A stretch of 44,749 nt of DNA from Zoogloea sp. (GTDB lineage: Bacteria; Pseudomonadota; Gammaproteobacteria; Burkholderiales; Rhodocyclaceae). Shown here in pieces: positions 6,601 through 15,976 of this stretch. Below the pieces are notes generated by a model. The model saw only the letters and a program-made list of their open reading frames with translations. It had not been told where the DNA came from and made no database searches. Position numbers and translations under genes: made by a program. The stretch spans positions 1-44,749 of the forward strand of contig JADKKC010000032.1 of the NCBI GenBank assembly GCA_016720685.1, written 5' to 3'. Numbering within the stretch: the stretch's first letter is position 1; every line of letters starts with the position of its first letter.

Positions 6601-8844
6601 TCAGTCCCGCACGCAATCCACGTAGTAGTGGATGCGGCCGTCCTTCAGCTCCTTCACGAGGCCGTGCACGTCGGTCTCGAAGCCCGGGAAGCGGTCGTTG
6701 AACTCCCGCGCGAAACTCAGGTACTGGACCACGGTCTTGTTGAAGCGCTCGCCCGGAATCAGCAACGGAATGCCCGGCGGATAGGGGGTCAGGAGCACGC
6801 TGGTGACGCGGCCTTCGAGTTCGTCGATGGAGACCCGGTCGATTTCCCGGTGGGCCATCTTGGCGAAGGCGTCGGCCGGCTTCATGGCCGGAATCATGTC
6901 GGAGAGGTACATCTCGGTGGTCAGGCGGGCCACGTCGCGGGCACGGTAAACCTCGTGGATCTCCTTGCATAGATCACGCAGGCCGACGCGCTCGTAGCGC
7001 GGGTTCTTCTGGACGAACTCGGGCAGGATTTTCCACAGCGGCTGGTTCTTGTCGTAATCGTCCTTGAACTGCTGCAGTTCGGTCACCATGCTGTTCCAGC
7101 GGCCCTTGGTGATGCCGATGGTGAACATGATGAAGAAGCTGTAAAGACCGCACTTCTCGACGATCACGCCATGCTCGGCCAGGTACTTGGTGACGATCGC
7201 GGCCGGGATGCCCCGCTCGGCGAACTCGCCATCCACATCAAGGCCCGGGGTGATGATCGTGGCCTTGATCGGATCGAGCATGTTGAAGCCTTCGGCCAGG
7301 TTGCCGAAGCCGTGCCAGCGCTCGCCGGGCTTGAGCATCCAGGCTTCGCGCTCTTCGATGCCTTCCTCGGAAAGATCGTCCGGGCCCCATACCTTGAACC
7401 ACCAGTCGGCGCCCCACTCCTCGTCCACCTTGCGCATGGCGCGGCGGAAGTCGAGGGCTTCGGCGATGGACTCTTCCACCAGCGCGGTGCCACCCGGCGC
7501 TTCCATCATGGCGGCCGCCACGTCGCAGGAGGCGATGATCGCGTACTGCGGGCTGGTGGAGGTGTGCATGAGGTAGGCCTCGTTGAACACGTCCCGGTCC
7601 AGATGGTTGTTCTCGGCGTCCTGCACCAGAATCTGGGAGGCCTGCGAGAGGCCGGCCAGCAGCTTGTGGGTGGACTGGGTGGAGAAGATCATGGACTCCT
7701 TGCAGCGGGGCCGGTCGGCACCGATGGCGTGGTAGTCGCCATAGAAGTCGTGAAAGGCCGCGTGGGGCAGCCAGGCTTCGTCGAAGTGCAGGGTGTCGAT
7801 CTTGCCGTCCAGCAGTTCCTTGATGGCCTCGACGTTGTAGAGGATGCCGTCGTAGGTGGACTGGGTGATGGTGAGCACGCGCGGCTTGGCGTTCTTGTCC
7901 GTCGCGAAGGGGTTGGCGGCAATCTTCTTCTGGATGTTTTCCCAGGCAAACTCGCTCTTCGGGATCGGGCCGATGATGCCGAAGTTGTTGCGCGTCGGCA
8001 TCAGGAAGACCGGGATCGCGCCGGTCATCATGATGGCGTGCAGGACGGACTTGTGACAGTTGCGGTCGACAACCACGATGTCGCCCGGCGCCACGGTGGA
8101 GTGCCAGACGATCTTGTTGGATGTGGAGGTGCCGTTGGTGACGAAGTACAGGTGATCGGCATTGAAGATGCGTGCCGCGTTGCGCTCGGAAGCGGCCACG
8201 GGGCCGGTGTGGTCGAGCAGCTGGCCGAGTTCTTCAACCGCATTGCACACGTCGGCGCGCAGCATGTTTTCGCCAAAGAACTGGTGGAACATCTGGCCCA
8301 CCGGGCTCTTGAGGAAGGCCACGCCACCGGAGTGGCCGGGGCAGTGCCACGAATAGGAGCCGTCGGAGGCGTAGTGGGTCAGCGCACGGAAGAACGGCGG
8401 CGGCAGCGCTTCAAGGTAGGACTTGGCCTCGCGCACCACGTTACGGGCGATGAACTCCGGCGTGTCCTCGTACATGTGGATGAAGCCGTGCAGTTCGCGC
8501 AGCACATCGTTGGGGATGTGGCGCGAGGTGCGGGTTTCACCGTGCAGGAAGATGGGGATGTCGGCGTTGCGCATCCGGATCTCGCTGACGAAGGCGCGCA
8601 GATCGGCGATGGCCTTCTCGGTCGCTTCCGGCGACGAGAACTCCTCGTCGTCGATGGACAGGATGAAGGTGGAGGCCCGGCTCTGCTGCTGGGCGAAGGA
8701 CGCCATGTCACCGTAGCTGGTCACGCCCAGAACTTGCAGGCCTTCCTTCTCGATGGCTTCCGCCAGGGCCCGGATGCCCAGGCCGGAGGTGTTTTCCGAA
8801 CGGTAATCCTCGTCGATGACGATGACCGGAAAGTTGAAGCGCAT
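6601..8844 (-). CDS. Arginine/lysine/ornithine decarboxylase (fold-type I, AdiA-like)
   Basis: PLP enzyme of 747 aa, with the length and architecture of the large inducible basic amino acid decarboxylases. The N-terminal ~130 residues form the receiver-like wing domain (VIVIDEDYRSENTSG). The PLP core carries CPGHSGGVAFLKSPVG, TNGTSTSNKIV and the PLP lysine in FSTQSTHKLLAGLSQAS (about residue 394). Similarity along the core to AdiA (HFDEAW, HTSTSPQY) suggests arginine, but lysine or ornithine cannot be excluded. No antiporter gene (adiC/cadB type) is adjacent, so acid-resistance use is not supported by context; polyamine supply is an alternative. A short hairpin at 8859-8877 lies in its leader. 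Confidence 0.9.
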   Translation of the reverse strand: MRFNFPVIVIDEDYRSENTSGLGIRALAEAIEKEGLQVLGVTSYGDMASFAQQQSRASTFILSIDDEEFSSPEATEKAIADLRAFVSEIRMRNADIPIFLHGETRTSRHIPNDVLRELHGFIHMYEDTPEFIARNVVREAKSYLEALPPPFFRALTHYASDGSYSWHCPGHSGGVAFLKSPVGQMFHQFFGENMLRADVCNAVEELGQLLDHTGPVAASERNAARIFNADHLYFVTNGTSTSNKIVWHSTVAPGDIVVVDRNCHKSVLHAIMMTGAIPVFLMPTRNNFGIIGPIPKSEFAWENIQKKIAANPFATDKNAKPRVLTITQSTYDGILYNVEAIKELLDGKIDTLHFDEAWLPHAAFHDFYGDYHAIGADRPRCKESMIFSTQSTHKLLAGLSQASQILVQDAENNHLDRDVFNEAYLMHTSTSPQYAIIASCDVAAAMMEAPGGTALVEESIAEALDFRRAMRKVDEEWGADWWFKVWGPDDLSEEGIEEREAWMLKPGERWHGFGNLAEGFNMLDPIKATIITPGLDVDGEFAERGIPAAIVTKYLAEHGVIVEKCGLYSFFIMFTIGITKGRWNSMVTELQQFKDDYDKNQPLWKILPEFVQKNPRYERVGLRDLCKEIHEVYRARDVARLTTEMYLSDMIPAMKPADAFAKMAHREIDRVSIDELEGRVTSVLLTPYPPGIPLLIPGERFNKTVVQYLSFAREFNDRFPGFETDVHGLVKELKDGRIHYYVDCVRD

Positions 8845-8858
8845 GCTCGACTCCTAGA

Positions 8859-8877
8859 TGCCCGTTTCACGCGGGCA
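8859..8877 (-). other. Stem-loop in the decarboxylase 5' leader
   Basis: A 6-bp stem TGCCCG/CGGGCA with a 7-nt loop lies 15-33 nt before the decarboxylase start. It could affect translation initiation; no ligand class is suggested. Confidence 0.3.
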
Positions 8878-8884
8878 GATCAAC

Positions 8885-8929
8885 AAAAAGCTTAGGGCGG
8901 ACTTGCGTGCCTATGCGCAGAGTCCGCCC
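8885..8929 (-). terminator. Intrinsic terminator after dcd
   Basis: On the minus strand a 9-bp stem (GGGCGGACT/AGTCCGCCC, arms 8895-8903 and 8921-8929) with a partly paired interior is followed by TAAGCTTTTT. It lies between dcd and the decarboxylase, so the two are probably separate units. Confidence 0.75.
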
Positions 8930-8958
8930 GATGTACGCCACATTAGCTGGCTAGTATT

Positions 8959-9528
8959 TCAGATTTTTGGCAGGGTGACGCCGGTCTGACCCAGATATTT
9001 ACCACCCCGGTCCTTGTAGGAAGTCTGACAGACTTCATCGGACTCGAAGAACAGCACTTGGGCGATGCCCTCGTTGGCGTAGATCTTGGCCGGCAGCGGC
9101 GTGGTGTTCGAGAACTCCAGCGTCACGTGGCCTTCCCACTCGGGCTCGAACGGGGTGACGTTCACGATGATGCCGCAGCGGGCATACGTGGATTTGCCGA
9201 GGCAAACCGTGAGCACGCGGCGCGGAATGCGGAAATATTCCACCGTGCGGGCCAGCGCAAACGAGTTGGGCGGAATGATGCACACGTCACCGACAAAATC
9301 CACGAAGTTGCGCTCGTCGAAAGCCTTGGGATCGACGATGGTGGAGTTGATGTTGGTGAAGATCTTGAATTCGTTGGCGCAGCGCACGTCGTAGCCGTAG
9401 CTCGAGGTGCCGTACGAGACGATCTTGCCGCTGTCGTTCTGGCGCACCAGTTCAGGGGCAAACGGTTCGATCATCCGCGCATCGCCTTCCGACATGCGGC
9501 GAATCCAATTGTCTGACTTGATGCTCAC
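8959..9528 (-). CDS. dcd: dCTP deaminase
   Basis: Deaminates dCTP to dUTP, feeding dUMP to thymidylate synthase (thyA is 3 kb away). The 189 aa match the trimeric Dcd family: SYGYDVRCANEF, the catalytic region VGDVCIIPPNSFALARTVE and GKSTYARCGIIVNVTPFEPEWEGHVTLEFSNTT (cited as landmarks at about residues 105-160). The start is the GTG at 9528 (the family N-terminus SIKSDNWIRRM) with AGGGG upstream; the longer frame to 9585 has no conservation expected. Its own terminator follows. Confidence 0.96.
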   Translation of the reverse strand: MSIKSDNWIRRMSEGDARMIEPFAPELVRQNDSGKIVSYGTSSYGYDVRCANEFKIFTNINSTIVDPKAFDERNFVDFVGDVCIIPPNSFALARTVEYFRIPRRVLTVCLGKSTYARCGIIVNVTPFEPEWEGHVTLEFSNTTPLPAKIYANEGIAQVLFFESDEVCQTSYKDRGGKYLGQTGVTLPKI

Positions 9529-9601
9529 GCTGGGCCCCTGCTCAAAAACGCGCATTCTACATGCACCAACGGGAAGGCGGCGCAAACCGCCGGCCCTCTG
9601 T

Positions 9602-9799
9602 TCAATCCTTTTTCGGCTGGGGAGTTTCGTCGTCCTTCACCACGTCGTAGATGCCTTTGCCGACCTTGAAGGGCACCTTCACGACCTCGACGCCCACGTC
9701 GACCACCGCCCCCACCACGGTTCCGACCACGCAGCCGGACAGGCTCACCGCGCAGGCCGCCAGCAGGCCCGCGCGCGTTGCCCTGGTGAAACCGCTCAC
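9602..9799 (-). CDS. Small putative lipoprotein (65 aa)
   Basis: A short ORF with an N-terminal signal and lipobox LSGC (Cys23), then a hydrophobic V/G-rich stretch (VVGTVVGAVVDVGVEVV) and a charged tail ending QPKKD. It is probably lipid-anchored in an outer or inner membrane; function unknown. The GTG start overlaps the mrp stop (GTGA), so translation is likely coupled to mrp. Such tiny Gly/Val-rich lipoproteins are often annotated as NF038104-like or hypothetical. Confidence is good that it is coding, low on role. Confidence 0.7.
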   Translation of the reverse strand: MSGFTRATRAGLLAACAVSLSGCVVGTVVGAVVDVGVEVVKVPFKVGKGIYDVVKDDETPQPKKD

Positions 9800-10926
9800 G
9801 TGTTCTGCACCACGATATTGGGGAACTTGTGGCTCATGTCCTTGGCCCGCTCGGCGATGGTGATCGCCACCTTGCGGGCGATGCCCTTGTAGAGCTCGGC
9901 CACGCGGCCATCCGGATCGGCGACCACGGTGGGCACGCCGCTGTCCACTTCCTTGCGGATCTGGATGTCGAGGGGCAACGCGCCCAGGAAAGGCACGCCG
10001 TAATCCTTGCACATGCTTTCGCCGCCGCCGGCGCCGAAGATGTGTTCTTCGTGACCGCACTTCGAGCAGATGTGCATGCTCATGTTCTCGACGATGCCGA
10101 GGATCGGCACGCCCACCTTCTCGAACATCTTGAGACCCTTCCTGGCATCCAGCAGCGCGATATCCTGGGGCGTGGTGACGATCACCGCGCCGGTCACCGG
10201 CACGCTTTGCGACAGCGTGAGCTGGATGTCACCGGTGCCCGGCGGCATGTCGATGACGAGGTAGTCGAGATCGGTCCAGTTGGTGTCCTTGAGCAGCTGG
10301 TTGAGGGCCTGGGTCGCCATCGGGCCGCGCCACACCATCGGCGTTTCCACATCGACGAGGAAGCCGATGGACATCACCTGCAGGCCGTGGGCCTTGAGCG
10401 GCTCCATCGTCTTGCCGTCGTGGCTTTCGGGGCGCTCGCCGCCAATGCCCAGCATTTGCGGCTGGGACGGGCCGTAGATGTCGGCGTCGAGAATGCCGAC
10501 CGAAGCGCCTTCGGCGGCCAGGGCCAGGGCGAGGTTGACCGCGGTGGTGCTCTTGCCGACGCCGCCCTTGCCGGAGGCCACGGCAACGATGTTCTTGACG
10601 CCGGGCAGCAGCTTCACGCCCTGCTGCACCGCATGGGCGACGATCTTGCTCACCACCTTGACATTGACCTTGCCAACGCCGGCAACGGATTTGACCTGGG
10701 CGATCAGCGCCTGGCGAATCCCGTCCACCTGGGTTTTGGCCGGGTAGCCCAGTTCGATGTCGAAGGACACGTCGGCGCCGCTCACGCGCAGGTTCTTGAC
10801 TGCGCGGGACGAGACGTAATCCTTGCCCGTGTTGGGGTCGGCAAACTGCCGGAGGCTGTCGAGGACGCCTTGTTCGGAGAGGCTCATGGTGTCGGTGGCC
10901 GGTGCGCGGCGAAAAAAGGAGAACAT
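9796..10926 (-). CDS. apbC: Iron-sulfur cluster carrier, Mrp/ApbC (NBP35) ATPase
   Basis: Cytosolic P-loop ATPase that carries and delivers Fe-S clusters. Residues ~14-100 are the MIP18/DUF59-like domain (QFADPNTGKDYVSSRAVKNL). Next comes the deviant Walker A GKGGVGKSTTAVNLALA, then DADIYGPSQP, MPPGTGDIQLTLSQ and the cluster-binding CSKC near HICSKCGHEEHIFG. The start is ambiguous. The family N-terminus MSLSEQGVLDSLRQF begins at 10887 (363 aa), and the ATG at 10926 adds 13 residues; neither has a clear ribosome site. It is divergent from metG, a common neighbour of mrp, and is followed by an overlapping lipoprotein ORF. Confidence 0.95.
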   Translation of the reverse strand: MFSFFRRAPATDTMSLSEQGVLDSLRQFADPNTGKDYVSSRAVKNLRVSGADVSFDIELGYPAKTQVDGIRQALIAQVKSVAGVGKVNVKVVSKIVAHAVQQGVKLLPGVKNIVAVASGKGGVGKSTTAVNLALALAAEGASVGILDADIYGPSQPQMLGIGGERPESHDGKTMEPLKAHGLQVMSIGFLVDVETPMVWRGPMATQALNQLLKDTNWTDLDYLVIDMPPGTGDIQLTLSQSVPVTGAVIVTTPQDIALLDARKGLKMFEKVGVPILGIVENMSMHICSKCGHEEHIFGAGGGESMCKDYGVPFLGALPLDIQIRKEVDSGVPTVVADPDGRVAELYKGIARKVAITIAERAKDMSHKFPNIVVQNT

Positions 10927-11091
10927 GCGAAGGAGCGCGAAACGCTGAAACCCGAGTAATTTAGTCCAGTTTACCCAAAACCCGGCCCGAGGTTAAGCGT
11001 CCTCGCCCGCGGCCGGTGAAATCGTGCCGCAAATCGCCTGGCCCGTGCCGGTCGCACGCAAGTCGAGCCGGCCGCGATGGCTGAAGCGCTT

Positions 11092-11100
11092 TGCTAGAAT
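11092..11100 (+). promoter_or_regulatory. Extended -10 promoter of metG
   Basis: TGC-TAGAAT, about 36 nt before the metG ATG, in the 209-bp gap between the divergent mrp and metG. No good -35, as usual for extended -10 promoters. Confidence 0.5.
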
Positions 11101-11135
11101 GGCGGACTCAGAACAATCACGTCCCAGGCCCACCC

Positions 11136-13313
11136 ATGACCTCCGCGCGCAAGATCCTCGTCACCAACGCCCTGCCCTACGCCAACGGCGACATTCACCT
11201 CGGCCACCTGGTCGGCTACATCCAGGCCGACATCTGGGTGCGCTACCAGCGCATGCGCGGCCACACGGTGCATTACGTGTGCGCGGACGACACCCACGGC
11301 ACGCCGGTCATGCTGCGCGCCGAAAAGGAAGGCCTGACGCCCGAGGCGCTCATCAACCGCGTACATGGCGAGCACTCCCGCGATTTCCGCGATTTCGGCG
11401 TCGAGTTCGACAACTACCACTCCACCCACAGCGATGAAAACCGCTGGTACGCCGAAGACATCTACACCCGTCTGCGCGATGGCGCCAAGCTCATCGACAC
11501 CCGCTCCATCGAGCAGTTCTACGATCCGGTCAAGGAAATGTTCCTGCCGGACCGCTTCATCAAGGGCGAATGCCCCAAGTGTGGCGCCGCCGACCAGTAC
11601 GGCGACAACTGCGAAGCCTGCGGCGCCGCCTACGCCCCCACCGAACTCAAGAACCCGTTCTCGGCCGTGTCCGGCGCCAAGCCGGTGCTCAAGACATCCG
11701 AGCACTACTTCTTCCGCCTGTCCGATGCGCGCGCCGTCGAATTCCTGCGCGAATGGACGCAAGGCACCACGCCCGACGGCTCGCGCCGCCTGCAGCTCGA
11801 AGCCGCCAACAAGATGAAGGAATGGCTCGGCGAGGCCGGCGAGAACAAGCTCTCCGACTGGGACATCTCCCGCGACGCCCCCTACTTCGGCTTCGAAATT
11901 CCCGATGCGCCGGGCAAGTACTTCTACGTGTGGCTGGATGCGCCTATCGGCTACTTCGCCAGCTTCAAGAATCTCGCCGGCAAGCGCGGCGACATCGACG
12001 TCGCGGCCTTCACCGAAGCCGGCCCGGCCGCCGCGGCCGGCACCGAGCTGATCCACTTCATCGGCAAGGACATCCTGTATTTCCACGCGCTGTTCTGGCC
12101 GGCGATGCTGCACTTTGCCGGCTACCGCTCGCCCACCCAGCTGTGCGTCAACGGCTTTCTCACCGTCGACGGCGCCAAGATGAGCAAGAGCCGCGGCACC
12201 TTCATCACCGCCCGCAGCTACACCGAGCAAAAGCTCAACCCCGAGTGGCTGCGCTACTACTTTGCCGGCAAGTCCAACGGCACCATGGAAGACGTGGACC
12301 TCAACCTCGACGACATGATCGCCAAGGTCAATTCCGATCTGGTCGGCAAGTTCGTGAACATCGCCAGCCGCTGCGCCGGCTTCATCGCCAAGCGCTTTGA
12401 CGGCAAGCTCGGCGCCTTCGACGCGGCTTTCGAATTCACCTACAAGCTGGAGTGGCACGCGGCCTTCAAGACCATCGTGCTGGCCTACGAAAACCGCGAC
12501 TACAGCCGTGCGCTGCGCGAGATCATGCGCCTCGCCGACTTCGCCAACCTGTACGTGAATGACAACAAACCCTGGGAGCTGGCCAAGCAGGAAGGCCAGG
12601 AAGTCCGCCTCCACGAAGTCTGCAGCACGGCGCTGAGCATGTTCCGTGACCTCACCAGCTTCCTCAAACCCATACTGCCAAGCCTGGCCACGCAGGTCGA
12701 AGCCTTCCTCGCCGTCGAGCCGCTGCGCTGGTCCGACAGCGGCTGGAACGCCCTCCCCGCCGGCCACGCCATCAACACCTACAGCCACCTCATGACCCGC
12801 ATCGAGCGCAAGCAGGTGGATGCCCTGCTCGAAGCCAACCGCGACTCCCTCGCCCCGGCCGCCGCCGACGCCAAACCGGCCAAGGCCGCCAAGGAAGCCT
12901 CCTCCGAGCAGCGCCACGCCCAGCACCAGGCCCACACCGCCAAGACCGAAGCCGCCCAGGCCGACGAGTTCGAGCCCTTCATCTCCATCGACGACTTCAC
13001 CAAGATCGACCTGCGCATCGCCAGGATCGTCTCCGCCGAGCACGTCGAAGGCGCCGCCAAGCTCATCAAGCTGATGCTCGACATCGGCGAAGAGAAGCCC
13101 CGCCAGGTCTTCGCCGGCATCAAGAGCGCCTACGACCCCGCCACGCTGGTCGGCCGTCTCACGGTAATGGTCGCCAACCTCGCGCCGCGCAAGATGAAAT
13201 TCGGCATGTCGGAAGGCATGGTGCTGGCCGGCTCCGACGACACCGGCGCCACCCCGGGCCTGTTCATCCTGTCGCCCGACGCCGGCGCCATGCCGGGCAT
13301 GCGCGTCAAGTAA
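11136..13313 (+). CDS. metG: Methionyl-tRNA synthetase
   Basis: Charges tRNA-Met. The 725 aa form the long class-I MetRS. The HIGH-type motif is HLGH (residues 21-24) in NGDIHLGHLVGY. The zinc knuckle has CxxC pairs at Cys146/149 and Cys159/162. KMSKS is at 348-352. After ~560 comes an Ala/Lys/Glu-rich linker, and from ~615 the C-terminal tRNA-binding/dimerisation domain (FTKIDLRIARIVSAEHV). The ATG at 11136 is supported by the conserved MTSARKILVTNALPYANG; 15 further in-frame codons upstream include the promoter. Divergent from mrp. Confidence 0.98.
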   Translation: MTSARKILVTNALPYANGDIHLGHLVGYIQADIWVRYQRMRGHTVHYVCADDTHGTPVMLRAEKEGLTPEALINRVHGEHSRDFRDFGVEFDNYHSTHSDENRWYAEDIYTRLRDGAKLIDTRSIEQFYDPVKEMFLPDRFIKGECPKCGAADQYGDNCEACGAAYAPTELKNPFSAVSGAKPVLKTSEHYFFRLSDARAVEFLREWTQGTTPDGSRRLQLEAANKMKEWLGEAGENKLSDWDISRDAPYFGFEIPDAPGKYFYVWLDAPIGYFASFKNLAGKRGDIDVAAFTEAGPAAAAGTELIHFIGKDILYFHALFWPAMLHFAGYRSPTQLCVNGFLTVDGAKMSKSRGTFITARSYTEQKLNPEWLRYYFAGKSNGTMEDVDLNLDDMIAKVNSDLVGKFVNIASRCAGFIAKRFDGKLGAFDAAFEFTYKLEWHAAFKTIVLAYENRDYSRALREIMRLADFANLYVNDNKPWELAKQEGQEVRLHEVCSTALSMFRDLTSFLKPILPSLATQVEAFLAVEPLRWSDSGWNALPAGHAINTYSHLMTRIERKQVDALLEANRDSLAPAAADAKPAKAAKEASSEQRHAQHQAHTAKTEAAQADEFEPFISIDDFTKIDLRIARIVSAEHVEGAAKLIKLMLDIGEEKPRQVFAGIKSAYDPATLVGRLTVMVANLAPRKMKFGMSEGMVLAGSDDTGATPGLFILSPDAGAMPGMRVK

Positions 13314-13428
13314 GCGCCTGCCGGCCGACATTCTGCGGGCCGAGTGCCAAACCCGTCCGCAGGCAGGCCAAAAAGCAAGCTTGATGTCAGTTTTATGTCA
13401 GCCATTCCTTCTAGCCTTCAACGCAATC

Positions 13429-13710
13429 ATGCCTGCTGACCGATCCCCCCTTCCCCGCCTGACCCCGGCCTTCTGGGGCTGGGCCCTGCTCGACATCATC
13501 GGCGTGCTGATTCTCGCGGTCGGCGCCGCCTGGCTCATCGAAGGCCGGGCGTCCATCGTGCCGGGCTTTCCGGCCAACGCGGTGCATGCCTGGAGTTCGG
13601 TCAGCATCGGCATCGCCCTGGTCTTCGTGTCGGCGGTCAAGATGCTCGTGGAAGTGCTGCACGCAGCCTCCCGTGGCAACAAGGCCGCCAACGACAGCAC
13701 GTTTTCCTGA
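13429..13710 (+). CDS. Small inner-membrane protein, function unknown (93 aa)
   Basis: Starts MPADRSPLPRLTPAFWG and has two predicted membrane helices (about residues 16-40, WALLDIIGVLILAVGAAWL, and 55-80, SIGIALVFVSAVKMLVEVL) separated by a short loop. An upstream in-frame ATG at 13381/13384 is possible, but that segment carries no recognisable feature. It sits between metG and the SulP transporter, all on the same strand, and is followed by a terminator-like hairpin. I do not recognise a family. Confidence 0.65.
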   Translation: MPADRSPLPRLTPAFWGWALLDIIGVLILAVGAAWLIEGRASIVPGFPANAVHAWSSVSIGIALVFVSAVKMLVEVLHAASRGNKAANDSTFS

Positions 13711-13730
13711 GCAGCCCCAGGCCATGCCTC

Positions 13731-13766
13731 ACAGGAAAACCCGGAGCCGCTCCCGCGTTTTCCTGT
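13731..13766. terminator. Hairpin after the small membrane protein gene
   Basis: A perfect 10-bp outer stem ACAGGAAAAC/GTTTTCCTGT (13731-13740 and 13757-13766) with a GC-rich loop. It has only a short T-run, so it is terminator-like rather than canonical. Confidence 0.5.
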
Positions 13767-13925
13767 CCATCCCGGCGGGCCGCCTGACGGGTCGCGGCAG
13801 GCCCGGCGGCACCCTCACCGCCTGCAAACGCTGGATCGTCCTGCAGCGCACCGGGCATGGCGCCACTCCTCCGCACACAGCGCCGACCGGCGCAAAGCCC
13901 TTGATATTCCCCCTGCGGAGGCGCC

Positions 13926-15611
13926 ATGAAAATCTCGTTCCACCCCAAGATCCTCGACACCCTGCCCGGCTACGGCAAGGCCCAGCTATCCCATGATGTC
14001 TCCGCCGGCCTGACCGTCGGCGTGCTCGCCCTGCCGCTGGCGATGGCCTTTGCGATCGCCAGCGGCATGAGCCCCACCGCCGGCATCTGGACCGCCATCG
14101 TCGCCGGCTTCCTGATTTCCGCCCTGGGCGGCTCGCGCGTCCAGATCGGCGGCCCGACCGGCGCCTTCATCCCCATCATCTACGGCATCGTCATCGAATA
14201 TGGCGTGCAGAACCTCCTGGTCGCCACCATGCTGGCCGGGGCCATGCTTGTCGCGATGGGCGCCTTCCGGCTCGGCAACCTGATCCGCTTCATTCCCAAA
14301 ACGGTGGTGATCGGCTTCACCAACGGCATCGCGGTGGTGATCTTCATTGCCCAGATCAAGGATTTCCTCGGCCTCCGCATCGATCATCTGCCGGGCGAAT
14401 TCTTCGGCAAGATGGAGGCGCTCATCACCCACCTGAACACCGTGGACATGCCCACCGTCGCACTCTCGGTGGCCTCCATCGTCGTGCTGCTGTCCTGGAA
14501 CCGCCTGGCCCGACGTTTCAGCGCCCTGTCCCGCCTGCCCGGCCCGCTGGCCGTGCTGGTGCTCGCCACGGTGGCCAATGCCATCCTGCACCTTCCGGTC
14601 GAAACCATCGGCAGCCGTTTCAACGGCATTCCGCAACAACTGCCCGGCTTTGCGCTGCCCGAACTCTCCCTCGCCACCCTCGGCAAGCTGATCTCCCCGG
14701 CCCTCACCATCGCGCTGCTCGGCGCCATCGAATCGCTGCTCTCGGCGCGGGTGGCCGACGGCGCCATCGACGATCGCCACGACCCCAACCAGGAACTCAT
14801 CGCCCAGGGCATCGCCAACCTCGTCGCGCCGCTTTTCGGCGGCTTTGCCGCCACTGGCGCCATTGCCCGCACCGCCACCAACGTGCGCACCGGCGGCCGC
14901 ACGCCGGTGGCCGGCATTGTGCATGCGCTGGTGCTGCTGGCCGTCGTGCTGGTGCTGGCGCCCTTCGCCAGTCACATTCCGCTCGCCTCGCTGTCGGCCA
15001 TCGTTGTGGTGGTGGCGATCAACATGGGCGAATGGCACGAATTCCGCGAGATCCGGCGCTTTGGCATCGCCTACCGCACCACGCTGCTCAGCACGTTTTT
15101 CGTCACCGTTTTCTTCGATCTGTCGCTGGCCGTCGAGCTGGGCATGGTGCTGGCGAGCCTGTTCTTCATTTATCACATGTCCAACCTGACCCGCGTCGAG
15201 CGCCTGCCGCTGGCCGAACTGTCAATGCTGCCCGGCTTCCTCTACCCGGACGGCTCGCCACGGGTGGTGGCCTACTCCATCTATGGCACCCTGTTCTTCG
15301 GCGCAATCCACAAGCTGGAAACCCTGCTCGACCCGGCCCAGGCACACCCTGAAGTGGTGATCCTCGAACTGCACCATCTGGTGAACCTGGACACCACCGC
15401 GCTGGAAGGCCTGGAAAACCTGTGCAAGAACCTCCACAAGCACGGCTGTGCGCTCATCCTGTGCAACCTCGACAAGCAGCCCGCCTCGCTGATCAGCCGC
15501 TCCGGCTTCGCCGAAGAGGTCGGCGTCAACAACATCTGCGGCGACATCTACGGCGCCCTGGCCCGGGCCAAGCTGCTGCTCCCCCCGCTCGCCGATGACG
15601 GCCAGCGCTGA
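13926..15611 (+). CDS. SulP-family anion transporter with STAS domain
   Basis: Inner-membrane anion transporter of 561 aa. Residues ~20-430 hold about 12-14 hydrophobic segments with the SulP signatures GLTVGVLALPLAMAFAIASG and GGSRVQIGGPTGAFI. The C-terminal ~110 residues are a cytoplasmic STAS domain (VVILELHHLVNLDTTALEGLE). Sulfate, dicarboxylate or bicarbonate are family substrates and cannot be separated by sight; resemblance to DauA/YchM is general. GGAGG lies 6 nt before the ATG. The end overlaps the acylphosphatase gene by 17 nt. No carbonic anhydrase or sulfate assimilation gene is adjacent. Confidence 0.92.
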   Translation: MKISFHPKILDTLPGYGKAQLSHDVSAGLTVGVLALPLAMAFAIASGMSPTAGIWTAIVAGFLISALGGSRVQIGGPTGAFIPIIYGIVIEYGVQNLLVATMLAGAMLVAMGAFRLGNLIRFIPKTVVIGFTNGIAVVIFIAQIKDFLGLRIDHLPGEFFGKMEALITHLNTVDMPTVALSVASIVVLLSWNRLARRFSALSRLPGPLAVLVLATVANAILHLPVETIGSRFNGIPQQLPGFALPELSLATLGKLISPALTIALLGAIESLLSARVADGAIDDRHDPNQELIAQGIANLVAPLFGGFAATGAIARTATNVRTGGRTPVAGIVHALVLLAVVLVLAPFASHIPLASLSAIVVVVAINMGEWHEFREIRRFGIAYRTTLLSTFFVTVFFDLSLAVELGMVLASLFFIYHMSNLTRVERLPLAELSMLPGFLYPDGSPRVVAYSIYGTLFFGAIHKLETLLDPAQAHPEVVILELHHLVNLDTTALEGLENLCKNLHKHGCALILCNLDKQPASLISRSGFAEEVGVNNICGDIYGALARAKLLLPPLADDGQR

Positions 15612-15888
15612 AAGCGGCGCACGCCTCGTGCGCATCCGGGGCCACGTGCAGGGCGTGGGCTACCGCAACGCGCTGCACGCCCGGGCCACCGAACTCGGCC
15701 TGTTCGGCTGGGTGCGCAACCGCAGCGATGGCAGCGTCGAAGCCCTCGTCGCCGGCCCGCCGGCCGCCGTGGAGGCCATCCTTGAATGGGCCCGCCGCGG
15801 CCCGCCCGCCGCACGCGTCAGCCACGTGGACTGGACGCCCGCCGAGGCGCCCGCCAAAGCCGGCTTTCACCGCGAAGCCAGCGTGTAG
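15595..15888 (+). CDS. acyP: Acylphosphatase
   Basis: Small enzyme (97 aa) hydrolysing carboxyl-phosphate bonds of acyl phosphates. The signature VRIRGHVQGVGYRNAL contains the phosphate-binding arginine (Arg24), and GWVRNRSDGSVEA contains the catalytic Asn42. It starts inside the end of the SulP gene, in another frame, with no Shine-Dalgarno of its own, so expression is probably by coupling. The physiological role of bacterial acylphosphatase is unclear, and the neighbours do not settle it. Confidence 0.94.
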   Translation: MTASAESGARLVRIRGHVQGVGYRNALHARATELGLFGWVRNRSDGSVEALVAGPPAAVEAILEWARRGPPAARVSHVDWTPAEAPAKAGFHREASV

Positions 15889-15976
15889 CGCCTGCAGGCA
15901 GGAACATTCAGATTCACGGAAGAGTTGCCGTTAATGTGCAACTCTCAACGGAAGCCGTTCATTCCCGACATCCGCC

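Noticed and set aside
11094..13331. Long open frame opposite metG (about 745 codons), and similar long frames opposite leuA, the decarboxylase, dnaE, maeB and the GGDEF-EAL gene
   Set aside because: They mirror real genes in high-GC DNA; their translations are low-complexity and have no recognisable motifs.
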